A stretch of DNA of 64,000 bases, taken from positions 62,001 to 126,000 of the forward strand of contig JANQGG010000028.1 in NCBI GenBank assembly GCA_028277445.1, given 5' to 3'. The position numbers and the translations under genes were made by a program. The notes beneath the pieces were generated by a model, which saw nothing but the letters and a program-made list of their open reading frames with translations, was not told where the DNA came from and did not search any database. Of the stretch, positions 27,484 to 35,694 are shown one piece after another (position 1 is the stretch's first letter; each line of letters opens with the position of its first letter). The stretch comes from Chloroherpetonaceae bacterium. GTDB lineage: Bacteria > Bacteroidota > Chlorobiia > Chlorobiales > Chloroherpetonaceae.

Positions 27484-28282
27484 CCAACATGCAGTTCTGA
27501 AGTTCAGCCATGTGTGCTTTTCTTACGATCAGGAAGAAGTTCTCTGTGATATCACTTTCGATATAAGCAGCAGGTGTTTTGTAGGGATTGTCGGCCCGAA
27601 CGGTGGAGGAAAGACAACGCTTTTACGGCTGGCATTGGGACTTGAAAGGCCCAGCGAAGGAACCGTGCAGCTATTTGGTAATAGCCCCTCGGAAAACCGG
27701 CAAAATGTGGGCTATGTGATGCAGCGCCAGCAATTTGATGAGCGGTTTCCGATAAAGGTTCTGGATGTTGTACTCCTGGGGCTTTCTCAAGGGTGCAAGA
27801 TCGGTTTTTTCGGTAAGTCTGAAAGGAGAACTGCTTTGGATGTTCTGGATCGGGTCGGTATTGCGAGCCTGGCAGGCCGGTCGTTCGCAGAACTCAGCGG
27901 CGGGCAACGTCAGCGCGCACTGATTGCACAAGCAATTATCGGCAAGCCCCGTTTGCTCATGCTGGATGAACCAACGGCAAACATTGATTCGGAAGGGGAG
28001 GCAGAAATTCATGAATTGCTGCGCAGCCTTGCCGGTGAGCAGACGATTATGATGGTATCACATAATGTAAATACTGTACTTGAATGTGCCACTCATGTTT
28101 TATGCGTCAACCGGGTTGTTGCATTAAGTTCGTTATCGGACATGCATCCCGATATTCTCCAGCGGGCCCGGGGTGGCGGGATTGCCGTTCTGCACCATGA
28201 ACTTACCTGCAGTGTTCATAACAGGCCCGTTTCATGCTCTCGCACGACCACACCCGGTAAGAAAGAAGTTGGTATAGACTGA
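27476..28282 (+). CDS. znuC: Zinc ABC transporter ATPase
   Basis: 268 residues. Walker A G-P-N-G-G-G-K-T-T near residue 39, Q-loop near 83, signature L-S-G-G-Q-R-Q-R-A near 142 and Walker B L-L-M-L-D-E-P near 161. A tail of about 40 residues contains Cys and His (V-L-H-H-E-L-T-C) as in many ZnuC proteins. It overlaps znuA upstream and touches znuB downstream, so the three are translationally coupled. Confidence 0.95.
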   Translation: MTDQHAVLKFSHVCFSYDQEEVLCDITFDISSRCFVGIVGPNGGGKTTLLRLALGLERPSEGTVQLFGNSPSENRQNVGYVMQRQQFDERFPIKVLDVVLLGLSQGCKIGFFGKSERRTALDVLDRVGIASLAGRSFAELSGGQRQRALIAQAIIGKPRLLMLDEPTANIDSEGEAEIHELLRSLAGEQTIMMVSHNVNTVLECATHVLCVNRVVALSSLSDMHPDILQRARGGGIAVLHHELTCSVHNRPVSCSRTTTPGKKEVGID

Positions 28283-29172
28283 TGATGGTTTTCTTTGAGG
28301 ATCTTTTTCACTACCCATTTCTGCAATATGCGCTTTTGGCTGCAGTGTTATCTTCGGTAGCCGTAGGTATTACGGGAAGTCTTACGGTGGTCCGCAGGTC
28401 TACTTATATCGCCGGCGCCATATCGCACTGTGTACTGGGAGGGTTGGGTGCAGCGCGTTATTTCCAAGTCGTTCATGATCTTGACTGGTTTCATCCTCTG
28501 GCCGGGGCTTTTTTTGCAGCCATCCTGGCGGCTGTTATCATTGCCTGGGTCACGGTTTCGGCCCGTGAGCGCATTGATACGGTTTTGAGTATCGTTTGGG
28601 CGCTGGGTATAGCTATCGGAATCAGTTTTATTATGAAAACGCCAGGGTACAGTCAGGATCTTATGAGTTACCTTTTCGGAAGCATACTCATGGTGTCGCC
28701 TTCTGATCTCTTTTTGATGGCATGTCTTGATGCTATCTTACTTGTTGCGGTTTTGCTTTTTTACCATCCAATTCTTGCTGTGTGTTTCAATGAAGAAGCC
28801 GCAAGAGTGAAAGGGACGCCGGTGGTATTGGTAACATTCATTCTGACCATTATGACAGCCATAACAGTTGTGCTGCTTACCCAGATCGTTGGAATCGTTT
28901 TAGTGATTGCGCTCCTTTCCATACCCGCAGCTGCGGCCTCGCGCTTTTCGGGATCGCTTCTATGGATGATGGCCGGGGCAACGATACTATCAATGCTCTT
29001 CATGGTTCTTGGACTTGCTTTGAGCTATGCCCCAAGGCTGCACACGGGGGCCACCATTATCCAGGTAGCTGTAGTTGGATATGGTGTCGCGCTCTTATCG
29101 GTTCATTATTTGCGGCATCTGAAAAGGAGAAAAACTCATGGAACAAGAAGACTCAATAATCCTGATGACTAA
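28282..29172 (+). CDS. znuB: Zinc ABC transporter permease
   Basis: 296 residues with eight to nine hydrophobic segments of the ABC-3 family (R-R-S-T-Y-I-A-G-A-I-S-H near residue 35; G-I-V-L-V-I-A-L-L-S-I-P-A-A near 205). It forms the membrane channel for ZnuA-delivered zinc and starts at the znuC stop codon. Confidence 0.94.
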   Translation: MMVFFEDLFHYPFLQYALLAAVLSSVAVGITGSLTVVRRSTYIAGAISHCVLGGLGAARYFQVVHDLDWFHPLAGAFFAAILAAVIIAWVTVSARERIDTVLSIVWALGIAIGISFIMKTPGYSQDLMSYLFGSILMVSPSDLFLMACLDAILLVAVLLFYHPILAVCFNEEAARVKGTPVVLVTFILTIMTAITVVLLTQIVGIVLVIALLSIPAAAASRFSGSLLWMMAGATILSMLFMVLGLALSYAPRLHTGATIIQVAVVGYGVALLSVHYLRHLKRRKTHGTRRLNNPDD

Positions 29173-29232
29173 TGTAAATATGTTTGCTGAACCTGAAAAA
29201 TTCGATTTAATGTTAGCCAGAGGGAGCCGCAG

Positions 29233-30360
29233 ATGAGCGATTTAAAAACCAGAAACCTGCCTTTTTTTACGGTCAGTGATGCGCTGCTAGTGGCAGTTGG
29301 AACATCATTGCTGTTTTTCCTCTTTTTCCCGGCTCCGCTTGGCATTCCGCGCCATGTGTTCGCTCTGACCTGGTCTTCTATTTTTCTTGAGGCATTGAGC
29401 TTCATGCTCATTGGTTCCATTGTCAGTGGTGTGGTTGAGGCATTTGTTCCGAGTGGGATTATCGAACGACTGGTCCTGGGAAACCGCTTTGCGGTTGTAG
29501 CCGGTTCGGCATCCATGGGTATGTTTTTTCCGGTCTGCGAGTGCGCTATTGTTCCAGTGGCAAGGCGATTGCTGAAAAAGGGTGTGCCTCTTTCTGCCGG
29601 GATTGCATTTATGCTGGCCGTTCCGATTGTAAATCCGGTGGTTATCTGGTCAACCTCCGTTGCGTATCAGGGGGAATGGTCTGTGGTGCTCACACGTCTG
29701 CTGATAGGCTTTGGGATTGCCTGCACGGCAGCTATGATTATGGGTAGAGCATTTTCAGACAAAAAAGCATTGCTTTCAAGTGTTTATCCGGCAAAAAAAC
29801 AAAAAGCTTGCAGCCATAACCATGATCACAAGCATGAACATAACCATAGTCATCACCATGACCATAAGCATGACCATGGCCCGGGGTGTTCACACACACA
29901 TCATGTAATCCATTCCGAACCTCATAAAACCGGGATGTTCGGATCTCGCGTTATTTCAAGTTTGCAGCATGCGCGTGATGACTTTTTTGATGTGGCGCCG
30001 TTCCTTGTTATTGGCACACTTATCGCTGCCATTATCCGCTCATCTATACCCACATCGGTTATTGAGCATCTGGCCCAGAGCCCTGTTCTTGAAACAGGCA
30101 GTATGATGTTTCTTGCCTTTGCACTGAACCTTTGCAGCGAAGCCGATGCATTCATCGCAGCTTCATTCACCGGAATTATTACCCTTACCGGCCAGATGGC
30201 TTTTATGGTTCTGGGACCCATGCTTGATATTAAGTTGCTGCTTATGTATCGCTCCGTATTTCGAGCAAAATTCATTGTTGTGTTGGCAAGCGTTGTTGTT
30301 GTTCTGGTTTTTTCGGTCATAATGTTTATTCGATATTTGAACGGCGCGGGTGGACTATGA
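29233..30360 (+). CDS. Permease of the DUF318/UPF0718 (YcgR/ArsP_1-like) family with His-rich loop
   Basis: 375 residues. Two hydrophobic halves (about 20-175 and 250-370) carry family motifs F-F-P-V-C-E-C-A-I-V-P-V-A near residue 96 and N-L-C-S-E-A-D-A-F-I-A-A near 298. Between them lies a cytoplasmic-type loop (about 195-235) packed with His and Asp (H-D-H-K-H-E-H-N-H-S-H-H-H-D), a probable zinc sensor or store. Relatives are described as metal (Zn/Cu) or arsenic permeases. A role in zinc handling is inferred from the operon and the His loop. It overlaps the next gene by four bases. Confidence 0.82.
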   Translation: MSDLKTRNLPFFTVSDALLVAVGTSLLFFLFFPAPLGIPRHVFALTWSSIFLEALSFMLIGSIVSGVVEAFVPSGIIERLVLGNRFAVVAGSASMGMFFPVCECAIVPVARRLLKKGVPLSAGIAFMLAVPIVNPVVIWSTSVAYQGEWSVVLTRLLIGFGIACTAAMIMGRAFSDKKALLSSVYPAKKQKACSHNHDHKHEHNHSHHHDHKHDHGPGCSHTHHVIHSEPHKTGMFGSRVISSLQHARDDFFDVAPFLVIGTLIAAIIRSSIPTSVIEHLAQSPVLETGSMMFLAFALNLCSEADAFIAASFTGIITLTGQMAFMVLGPMLDIKLLLMYRSVFRAKFIVVLASVVVVLVFSVIMFIRYLNGAGGL

Positions 30361-31076
30361 GAAAGATATTGGTTAAAGTGGTTTCAGTTCTTTGGGCCCT
30401 GTTATTAGTGAGCCTTCTTTTGCCAGACAATAACGGGGCAACAACGCTTCACACCTTTCTCAAGCCTGATCTGTGGTGGCTTGTTGCAGGTGGAGCTCTT
30501 ATTTATGTAATGTTCTTGCTGGTGCCATTTTCAGATTGTGGATGCACGCACAACCATGTAAAAAGCAGAGTAGGCGCTTTTATTAAGCCACTCATTTTAC
30601 TGGCGCCTGCCCCATTCATTCTTGCTTTTGGCAATGCGGAATATGGTACCGACGGGCTTGCTACAAGGTTGGTTAAGAGAAATATTCAATTGGAAACAAG
30701 CACGAAATCTTTAACCGTCCCGGAGTTGGGAGACCGGGATTCCATAGCGCTTACTGATTTCCTGAAACTGACTACTGAGCCCGAATCCTTTCTCGGACGG
30801 CGTGTAAAAACAATCGGTATGTTGTATCAGGATGGTCAGGGTTCGGATGATTATCTGCTTGGTTTCAGATACGTGATGTCTTGTTGTGCGGCTGATGCAA
30901 TGCCCGTAGGCGTTCTTATCAATAAGCCTCAGGATTTTATTCTTGAAAAAGACGCCTGGTATGAGTTTGAGGGAACCGTTCAACCTGATTCTATTGAAGG
31001 CTATTTTGTGATTAAAATGGATGATGTTCTCATACGGCCAATCGAGAAACCAAGCCAGACATGGCTGTATCCATAA
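30357..31076 (+). CDS. TIGR03943/UPF0703 (YcgQ-like) membrane protein
   Basis: 239 residues with two N-terminal membrane helices (about 8-25 and 40-58), a short Cys/His motif C-G-C-T-H-N-H, a third helix near 80 and an extracytoplasmic domain containing R-Y-V-M-S-C-C-A-A-D-A near residue 176. This matches the UPF0703 family, which is regularly paired with the DUF318 permease (B. subtilis ycgR-ycgQ). The pair is thought to move or sense a metal, mechanism unproven. The ATGA overlap with the permease indicates coupling. Confidence 0.8.
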   Translation: MRKILVKVVSVLWALLLVSLLLPDNNGATTLHTFLKPDLWWLVAGGALIYVMFLLVPFSDCGCTHNHVKSRVGAFIKPLILLAPAPFILAFGNAEYGTDGLATRLVKRNIQLETSTKSLTVPELGDRDSIALTDFLKLTTEPESFLGRRVKTIGMLYQDGQGSDDYLLGFRYVMSCCAADAMPVGVLINKPQDFILEKDAWYEFEGTVQPDSIEGYFVIKMDDVLIRPIEKPSQTWLYP

Positions 31077-31151
31077 GAAACAATGTTGTTGGTTTCTGAT
31101 ATCACTTCATTACACTATCTTTATGTTTTTATTATAGAAAGGAAGTAACCT

Positions 31152-31568
31152 ATGTCAGTAAATGAACTTGAAGAAGGCACGAAGCTCATGCTTGATTTTA
31201 AAAAGTTGAGCTCGATAGCCGAAAAGAATTGTGATGTCCTGCCGGTAGCGGTACAAAATGCTGATACAAACGAGGTGATCCTGGTTGCCTATGTGAATGA
31301 TATGGCGCTCCAACACTCATTAAGTACACGCAATGCGACATTTTGGAGCACATCCCGCAATGAGCTTTGGGAAAAGGGTAAAACTTCCGGAGAGACGTTT
31401 GAACTGCTTGAGGTTTATGTAAACTGCGAGCAGAACTCACTGGTGTATAAAGTCAGGCCCAGGCGAGGCAATATCTGCCATACTAAAAACAAAGCGGGCA
31501 ATCCAAGAAACTGCTTTTACCGGCGTCTTAATATGATTGATCAAACTCTGATCAATATTGATCCCTGA
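31152..31568 (+). CDS. hisI: Phosphoribosyl-AMP cyclohydrolase-like protein (HisI paralogue in a zinc operon)
   Basis: 138 residues of the HisI family, preceded by a strong Shine-Dalgarno (AAAGGAAG). The conserved T-F-W-S-T-S-R-N-E-L-W-E-K-G-K-T-S-G core is near residue 54. Three Cys metal ligands are retained: one in V-N-C-E-Q, two in I-C-H-T...N-C-F-Y-R, with an eight-residue insertion between the last two. The usual C-D-x-D is C-E-Q, so the secondary metal site is changed. HisI normally opens the histidine-pathway purine ring with zinc. A copy in a Zur-type operon may be a low-zinc replacement (inference from described Zur regulons). Confidence 0.83.
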   Translation: MSVNELEEGTKLMLDFKKLSSIAEKNCDVLPVAVQNADTNEVILVAYVNDMALQHSLSTRNATFWSTSRNELWEKGKTSGETFELLEVYVNCEQNSLVYKVRPRRGNICHTKNKAGNPRNCFYRRLNMIDQTLINIDP

Positions 31569-31608
31569 TCAAAGGCAGTGAAGTTTGCTTTAAACTCCGA
31601 AAGTTATA

Positions 31609-32652
31609 ATGCAAAAACAGCTAATACCCGTGCATATTCTTACGGGATTTCTCGGCAGCGGAAAAACCACCCTGCTGAACCATCTCGTAAGCTCGCCGCA
31701 GTTCAGCAAAACCTTTGTTATCATTAACGAGTTTGGGGCAGTTGGATTGGACCATCTTTTGGTAAAAAGCGCCAGCGAAACCATGATTGAAATGAGCAGT
31801 GGCTGTATCTGCTGCACCATCCATAGCGATCTTAAAAAAACACTCAAAGATATTCTTTGGCGATTTTCCAGGAATGGCGTTCGCGGGTTCGATCGGGTGA
31901 TTATCGAAACAACCGGCCTTGCCGATCCGGCGCCAATTATTCATACGATCATGAGCTCGCCGGAACTCTGCGGTGAGTATGAATTGAGCTCTGTAATTGC
32001 CACCATCGATGCCACTTGTTTTACCAAAACTTACAACGAACAATTTGAAGCGCGAAAACAGGCTGCTGTTGCCGATAGCCTGATTATAACAAAGACCGAC
32101 CTGGCGGAGAGAACCGAGCGGCTTGAGATCGAAGAATTTATCCGCAGTGTAAATCCCTCTGCGCCAATATTTGAAGCAACCAATGGCGTGGTTGATATTG
32201 ATAAGCTGTTTCAGGCACGACCGTTTTCAATCCATCATAAAAGGCCGGATGTTAAAGAATGGCTCAATGAAGAAGTTTACCGCGAAAAGCATAATGACCA
32301 TCATGAGCATCATCAAAATATAAACCGGCATGGCAAAGATATTTCGGCATTTTGCATTACCCGTGATGAACCTATACCGGAAAAAGCCTTTATGATATGG
32401 ATCGAGTTTTTGTTAAAATTCATGGGGGAGGGCGTGCTGCGTATGAAAGGGATCGTGAATATCGCCGAATACAATAGTCCTTTAATTGTTCAGGGTGTTC
32501 AGCATATTTTGTATCCGCTTTATCAAATGGAAGAGTGGCCGGATAGCGATAGAAGTTCGCGACTTGTATTTATTACCAAAGGCATTAGTAAAGCTACATT
32601 TGAAAGCTCATTGCAAAGTCTTGCTTTGAGTAAAGAGAAATTGAAGAGGTAA
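31609..32652 (+). CDS. COG0523/CobW-family GTPase, putative zinc metallochaperone
   Basis: 347 residues. Walker A G-F-L-G-S-G-K-T-T-L-L-N-H near residue 12, the metal-binding C-x-C-C motif in S-S-G-C-I-C-C-T near 66, E-T-T-G-L-A-D-P near 105, and G-specificity I-T-K-T-D-L near 160. Then a His-rich linker H-N-D-H-H-E-H-H-Q-N near 227 and a CobW C-terminal domain (about 245-340). Zur-linked members of this family (ZNG1/YciC type) deliver zinc to client enzymes. Its place beside znuACB and the HisI-like gene supports that. It is the last gene of the zinc operon. Confidence 0.88.
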   Translation: MQKQLIPVHILTGFLGSGKTTLLNHLVSSPQFSKTFVIINEFGAVGLDHLLVKSASETMIEMSSGCICCTIHSDLKKTLKDILWRFSRNGVRGFDRVIIETTGLADPAPIIHTIMSSPELCGEYELSSVIATIDATCFTKTYNEQFEARKQAAVADSLIITKTDLAERTERLEIEEFIRSVNPSAPIFEATNGVVDIDKLFQARPFSIHHKRPDVKEWLNEEVYREKHNDHHEHHQNINRHGKDISAFCITRDEPIPEKAFMIWIEFLLKFMGEGVLRMKGIVNIAEYNSPLIVQGVQHILYPLYQMEEWPDSDRSSRLVFITKGISKATFESSLQSLALSKEKLKR

Positions 32653-32907
32653 CGATAAAAGTCTTTATAATAGGTTTCATAAGTTCAAATACAGATTCCC
32701 GGCATGATAAACCCCTTCAAGGAAGAGAGTTCTGGGTTATTCTTTTTTTTGAGCGAAGTTGAACTCCGAATCATTGCTTTGGTTGCCTTGAATCCTAGAA
32801 TTACCGGATTCTATAGTGTTTGGGCTGGTTTAAAACCCGCCCATCTTTGTAGCCTTTTTCAATCAGGGTTTGTTTGGAGAGCTTTATCCCGGAAAGGTTT
32901 ACGTTGA

Positions 32908-33120
32908 TTTGATCCACTTCGGCCTCTTGATTTGACAAAACGGGCAACATTCCATACTTTCCAGCATTCTTTTGCTACACATCTTTTGGAGAGCGGCTAT
33001 GACATCAGAAACGTGCAGGAACTGCTTGGACACAAGGATTTGAAAACTACTATGATTTACGCCCATGTTCTAAATCGCGGTCATTCAGGCGTACGTAGCC
33101 CAGTAGATGGACTAAAATAA
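32908..33120 (+). pseudogene. intI: Integron integrase (IntI-type tyrosine recombinase) C-terminal remnant
   Basis: Only about 70 residues remain, opening after an in-frame stop at 32905. The segment [14 protein letters not shown], then [18 protein letters not shown] and the ending G-V-R-S-P-V-D-G-L are characteristic of integron integrases (IntI1 ends similarly, G-V-R-S-P-L-D). The nucleophilic Tyr is kept, but the H-x-x-R box reads H-T-F-Q, so the catalytic Arg is lost. The core-binding half and the integron-specific patch are absent. It points toward the attI-like site, which starts five bases after the stop, so integrase and cassettes share one direction. Nothing coding is recognised in 32653-32907. 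Confidence 0.8.
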
Positions 33121-33124
33121 CACA

Positions 33125-33293
33125 CGTCTTATACTGACCCTTATAAGACGACTTCATAAATGCTGAAGTGAGTATTAACTTGTTTAAAAATAAAACGTTA
33201 TATAACTTCAAAACAGTTATTCGCAGGTGTATTATAAGGACAAAAAAGCAGTGTTTAAAGTCTTATGCGGAAACCATATAATCAATGTTGGGC
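33125..33293 (+). other. attI-like integron insertion site (copy B)
   Basis: 169 bp related to copy A at 22671-22837. It starts with a perfect dyad CGTCTTATA/TATAAGACG (33125-33133, 33142-33150), holds the repeat AGTCTTATGCGG (33259-33270) and ends in GTTGGGC (33287-33293), a perfect GTTRRRY core. It directly follows the integrase tail and directly precedes the cysteine-rich-peptide cassette. Confidence 0.7.
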
Positions 33294-33335
33294 AATCATT
33301 AACGTCAGTAAAATTTTCTTTGAAGGAGGATGATT

Positions 33336-33602
33336 ATGATTAAAGAGTTAAATGACAAAGAGTCCCGCGAAGCCATGAAAAATGCAATTGAGAGCGCCAC
33401 TGAAGAGGCAAAAGCATTATCAGAAGCTGATTTGAAACTTGATGATAAAGCTCCAACTGGCGCATGTTGCCTTTACACATATGGAGTATCAAGTTGCACA
33501 GGTAGCATTACTGAAAAAGCATGTCGAACAGCGGCAAATAATACTGGCACCATGTACAAATGGAAAAAGGGAAAATCGTGTTCTGAGATAAGTTGTCCGT
33601 AA
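33336..33602 (+). CDS. Cassette gene: small leader-plus-cysteine-rich-core peptide
   Basis: 88 residues from the ATG at 33336, which has an ideal GGAGG spaced six bases before it. Residues 1-40 are charged and helical (K-E-L-N-D-K-E-S-R-E-A-M-K) with no signal peptide. From T-G-A-C-C at about 41 the protein turns into a six-Cys module with the spacing A-C-C...S-C-T-G...K-A-C...G-K-S-C-S-E-I-S-C-P. That spacing resembles the short G-A-C-C...C-P modules seen in secreted proteins of planctomycetes and relatives. The leader/core layout also recalls ribosomally made peptide precursors, but no modification enzyme is nearby. Cassette boundaries match perfectly (GTTGGGC at 33287, GCCCAAC at 33630). 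Function unknown. Confidence 0.65.
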   Translation: MIKELNDKESREAMKNAIESATEEAKALSEADLKLDDKAPTGACCLYTYGVSSCTGSITEKACRTAANNTGTMYKWKKGKSCSEISCP

Positions 33603-33629
33603 GAGGTATCGTCAAAAAATAAATTGGTT

Positions 33630-33706
33630 GCCCAACCAATCATTCCAGCGGTCGGCGTGGGCTAGAGCGAAGCGGCAGCCCACGCAACCTGAACTCGTCA
33701 TTGGGG
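33630..33706 (+). other. attC site 4
   Basis: R'' GCCCAAC (33630-33636) and R' ATTGGGG (33700-33706), 77 bp. The apical part forms a strong stem from GCGTGGGCT and AGCCCACGC. The first 22 bases are identical to those of the attC at 35449. Confidence 0.7.
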
Positions 33707-33810
33707 TCCTGAGAATATGGATACCACTTTGATATAGTGAGGGATAGGAAACGTGGTTTTTTAACTGAACCTTATGATATTTACAACCTAAGGTAAAAAG
33801 AGGGGGAAAC

Positions 33811-34065
33811 ATGAGCGAGACTATCTACGCCATCTGTCTTGATGCAGAATTGGATATGAATCCAGACTATTGGGTGATCGCTAGCGACTATGACTCGGAG
33901 TCAGAGGCACTCGCTGAGACGTCGCTACGAAATAGGGAGGAGTACCGGATAACACGGGAGCGTTACGACGGTAAAAAACTCAAGTCAGGAACTTACGCCG
34001 TGGGAGGCCAGATATTGAATGGAGGAGTCTATAAGCTTATTAATAAGGAGGAAGATAGCCCATGA
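33811..34065 (+). CDS. Cassette gene: hypothetical 84-residue protein
   Basis: 84 residues, acidic, no signal peptide, preceded by the purine-rich GAGGGGG. Aromatic and acidic residues cluster at the N-terminus (Y-A-I-C-L-D-A-E-L-D-M-N-P-D-Y-W). I do not recognise a family. Its stop overlaps the start of the following lipoprotein gene (ATGA), so the two are co-translated within one cassette bounded by attC 4 and attC 5. Confidence 0.6.
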   Translation: MSETIYAICLDAELDMNPDYWVIASDYDSESEALAETSLRNREEYRITRERYDGKKLKSGTYAVGGQILNGGVYKLINKEEDSP

Positions 34066-35351
34066 AACGTTCAATCGTAATTCTGTCCCTGATTTTCATT
34101 TTGTCCGGCTGTGTTGGAAATCAGCTGGTTACACATCGATTCAAGAGCGTGGTTTGGAATACTAGCCCTCCAAAAGAATTGATAAGCTTGCACGTTATCG
34201 CTTTTGACCCTCCTTCGACGGCTACGCCTGCAGAACCAGCGATTCTGTCCTTATCAGATCGTGGACAGGCGAGTTACATTGACGCAGTAAAGAATTCGAG
34301 CGATCTTTTGCAAATGATCGCCAAACCATTTCCTAAAAAGAAAGCTAATGGTTTGGATGATCGAACGAAAATCAAAAAATCGATCGTGTTAAGCGTTATG
34401 AAGACCGATGCACTGCTATTCACCGATGGTGACCCTATTACCGAAGCTGATCGAATCGCCAAGATAGAACTCAGACTAACGCGCGGAGATACTTGGTACC
34501 GATTGCAGAGTTGGGACAAGCTCGGTACTGTCTACGGCGTGATCGACTTAGGCAAAGTTATGCGGGAGTCATCGGGTTCGTTCAACGCTAAACTCTCGCC
34601 GACGCTATCTGGCACTATCGTTGGTGCTGGGGAGATTGGAGCTGGAAAAAACACAAAGATAAATGAGGAACTCATGCTTAAGGCGCGCCACATAGACGTT
34701 TCAGGCACTCTGACTCCAGCTGAAGGGATAATTATTCAACATGGCGGTATAGGCCGCGATCTAGAGGGCAATGTATCCGTTGTACTTTCCGTTAAGATAG
34801 ATGGTAGCAATGTCAACTTGGTGAAAATGGGGCAACTTTTCGATGACAATGGCACACTTCAGAAGCCTGAGGATATCACACCAAAGATAATTAAAACACG
34901 CATTCCATACCGACTTGATAGAGCCAAAGATGTCAAGTTGGACGTGAGTGCCGACTACATTTTTCGTCATGTAACGAAAGGAAAAGAAAGCATCATTGAA
35001 GGCGATGACGTTGTTACTCTATACAAGGGTACGGTAACGAAACAGGAATCCCTTGTCTTACTCACTGAAGCCGAATACATCCAATTGTCTGAATATTATC
35101 TTATTAAAGATATCAATGGGAAAGAGCCTGTGCATATCAGTTCAGTCAGTAAGAAGTACAACTTGGCTTTCGCGAGTCGCGACGAATGGAACGAGCTTAA
35201 GAAATGGTTATCAAAAATAGATAAAAAGCAGTTCCCTATCAGCATGGGGAAAGGAGCAAATAGCTGGGTCCTTACCTACAAAGGGCGGCAATTGGAAAAG
35301 GAAGACGTCTCCAATTTAGGAGCTTACCCGGAGTTTAGGGTGAAGAAGTGA
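34062..35351 (+). CDS. Cassette gene: hypothetical lipoprotein
   Basis: 429 residues. A lipoprotein signal (I-L-S-L-I-F-I-L-S-G-C, lipidated Cys at 17) is followed by a protein with no recognised domain. Residues 90-230 look beta-rich (I-E-L-R-L-T-R-G-D-T-W-Y near 145, and G-S-F-N-A-K-L-S-P-T-L-S-G-T near 185). The C-terminus is mixed alpha/beta. Probably inner- or outer-membrane anchored in the periplasm. It is coupled to the 84-residue gene. Cassette cores agree at five of six positions (TTGGGG at 33701, GCCCAA at 35449). Confidence 0.65.
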   Translation: MKRSIVILSLIFILSGCVGNQLVTHRFKSVVWNTSPPKELISLHVIAFDPPSTATPAEPAILSLSDRGQASYIDAVKNSSDLLQMIAKPFPKKKANGLDDRTKIKKSIVLSVMKTDALLFTDGDPITEADRIAKIELRLTRGDTWYRLQSWDKLGTVYGVIDLGKVMRESSGSFNAKLSPTLSGTIVGAGEIGAGKNTKINEELMLKARHIDVSGTLTPAEGIIIQHGGIGRDLEGNVSVVLSVKIDGSNVNLVKMGQLFDDNGTLQKPEDITPKIIKTRIPYRLDRAKDVKLDVSADYIFRHVTKGKESIIEGDDVVTLYKGTVTKQESLVLLTEAEYIQLSEYYLIKDINGKEPVHISSVSKKYNLAFASRDEWNELKKWLSKIDKKQFPISMGKGANSWVLTYKGRQLEKEDVSNLGAYPEFRVKK

Positions 35352-35448
35352 AAAAAAAGAGTAAAACATTCGCTGTTTGCCGCTTCTGATGATCTAAAAT
35401 CAGGTACTGGATGGCCTGTTGAGCAGATTTCACAACTTCGCTCTATTC

Positions 35449-35506
35449 GCCCAACCAATCATTCCAGCGGACTCGCTGAAGCTTGCAGCTTAACAGCACG
35501 TTATCT
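35449..35506 (+). other. attC site 5
   Basis: R'' GCCCAAC (35449-35455) and R' GTTATCT (35500-35506), 58 bp. The left arm copies attC 4 while the right arm pairs only weakly with it, as if this were a recombinant or mutated site. Elsewhere in 35352-35694 I see no gene. Confidence 0.5.
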
Positions 35507-35694
35507 CTGAAGTTGATTTTGATATTAAGCCGTATTTAGCATTAAGAATGTCGCTCATGCCAGATGGCATTTCGTCTCAACAGCTAAATCTTCATCAGAT
35601 AGTAATCTCAACTCAACTTGGTCTGCTACCAAACTTAAAGACTTAGTTTATAGGCAGAATTCTTAACAACCTACAATTTATTGAGAAGTTAAAC

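Noticed and set aside
32704-32907. Open frame upstream of the integrase tail
   Set aside because: No recombinase or other family features; it is separated from the tail by a stop and is probably decayed sequence.
33125-33150. Dyad CGTCTTATA/TATAAGACG as a terminator of intI
   Set aside because: No T-run follows, and the same dyad opens the other attI-like copy where no integrase gene precedes it; it is more likely an integrase-binding or structural element.
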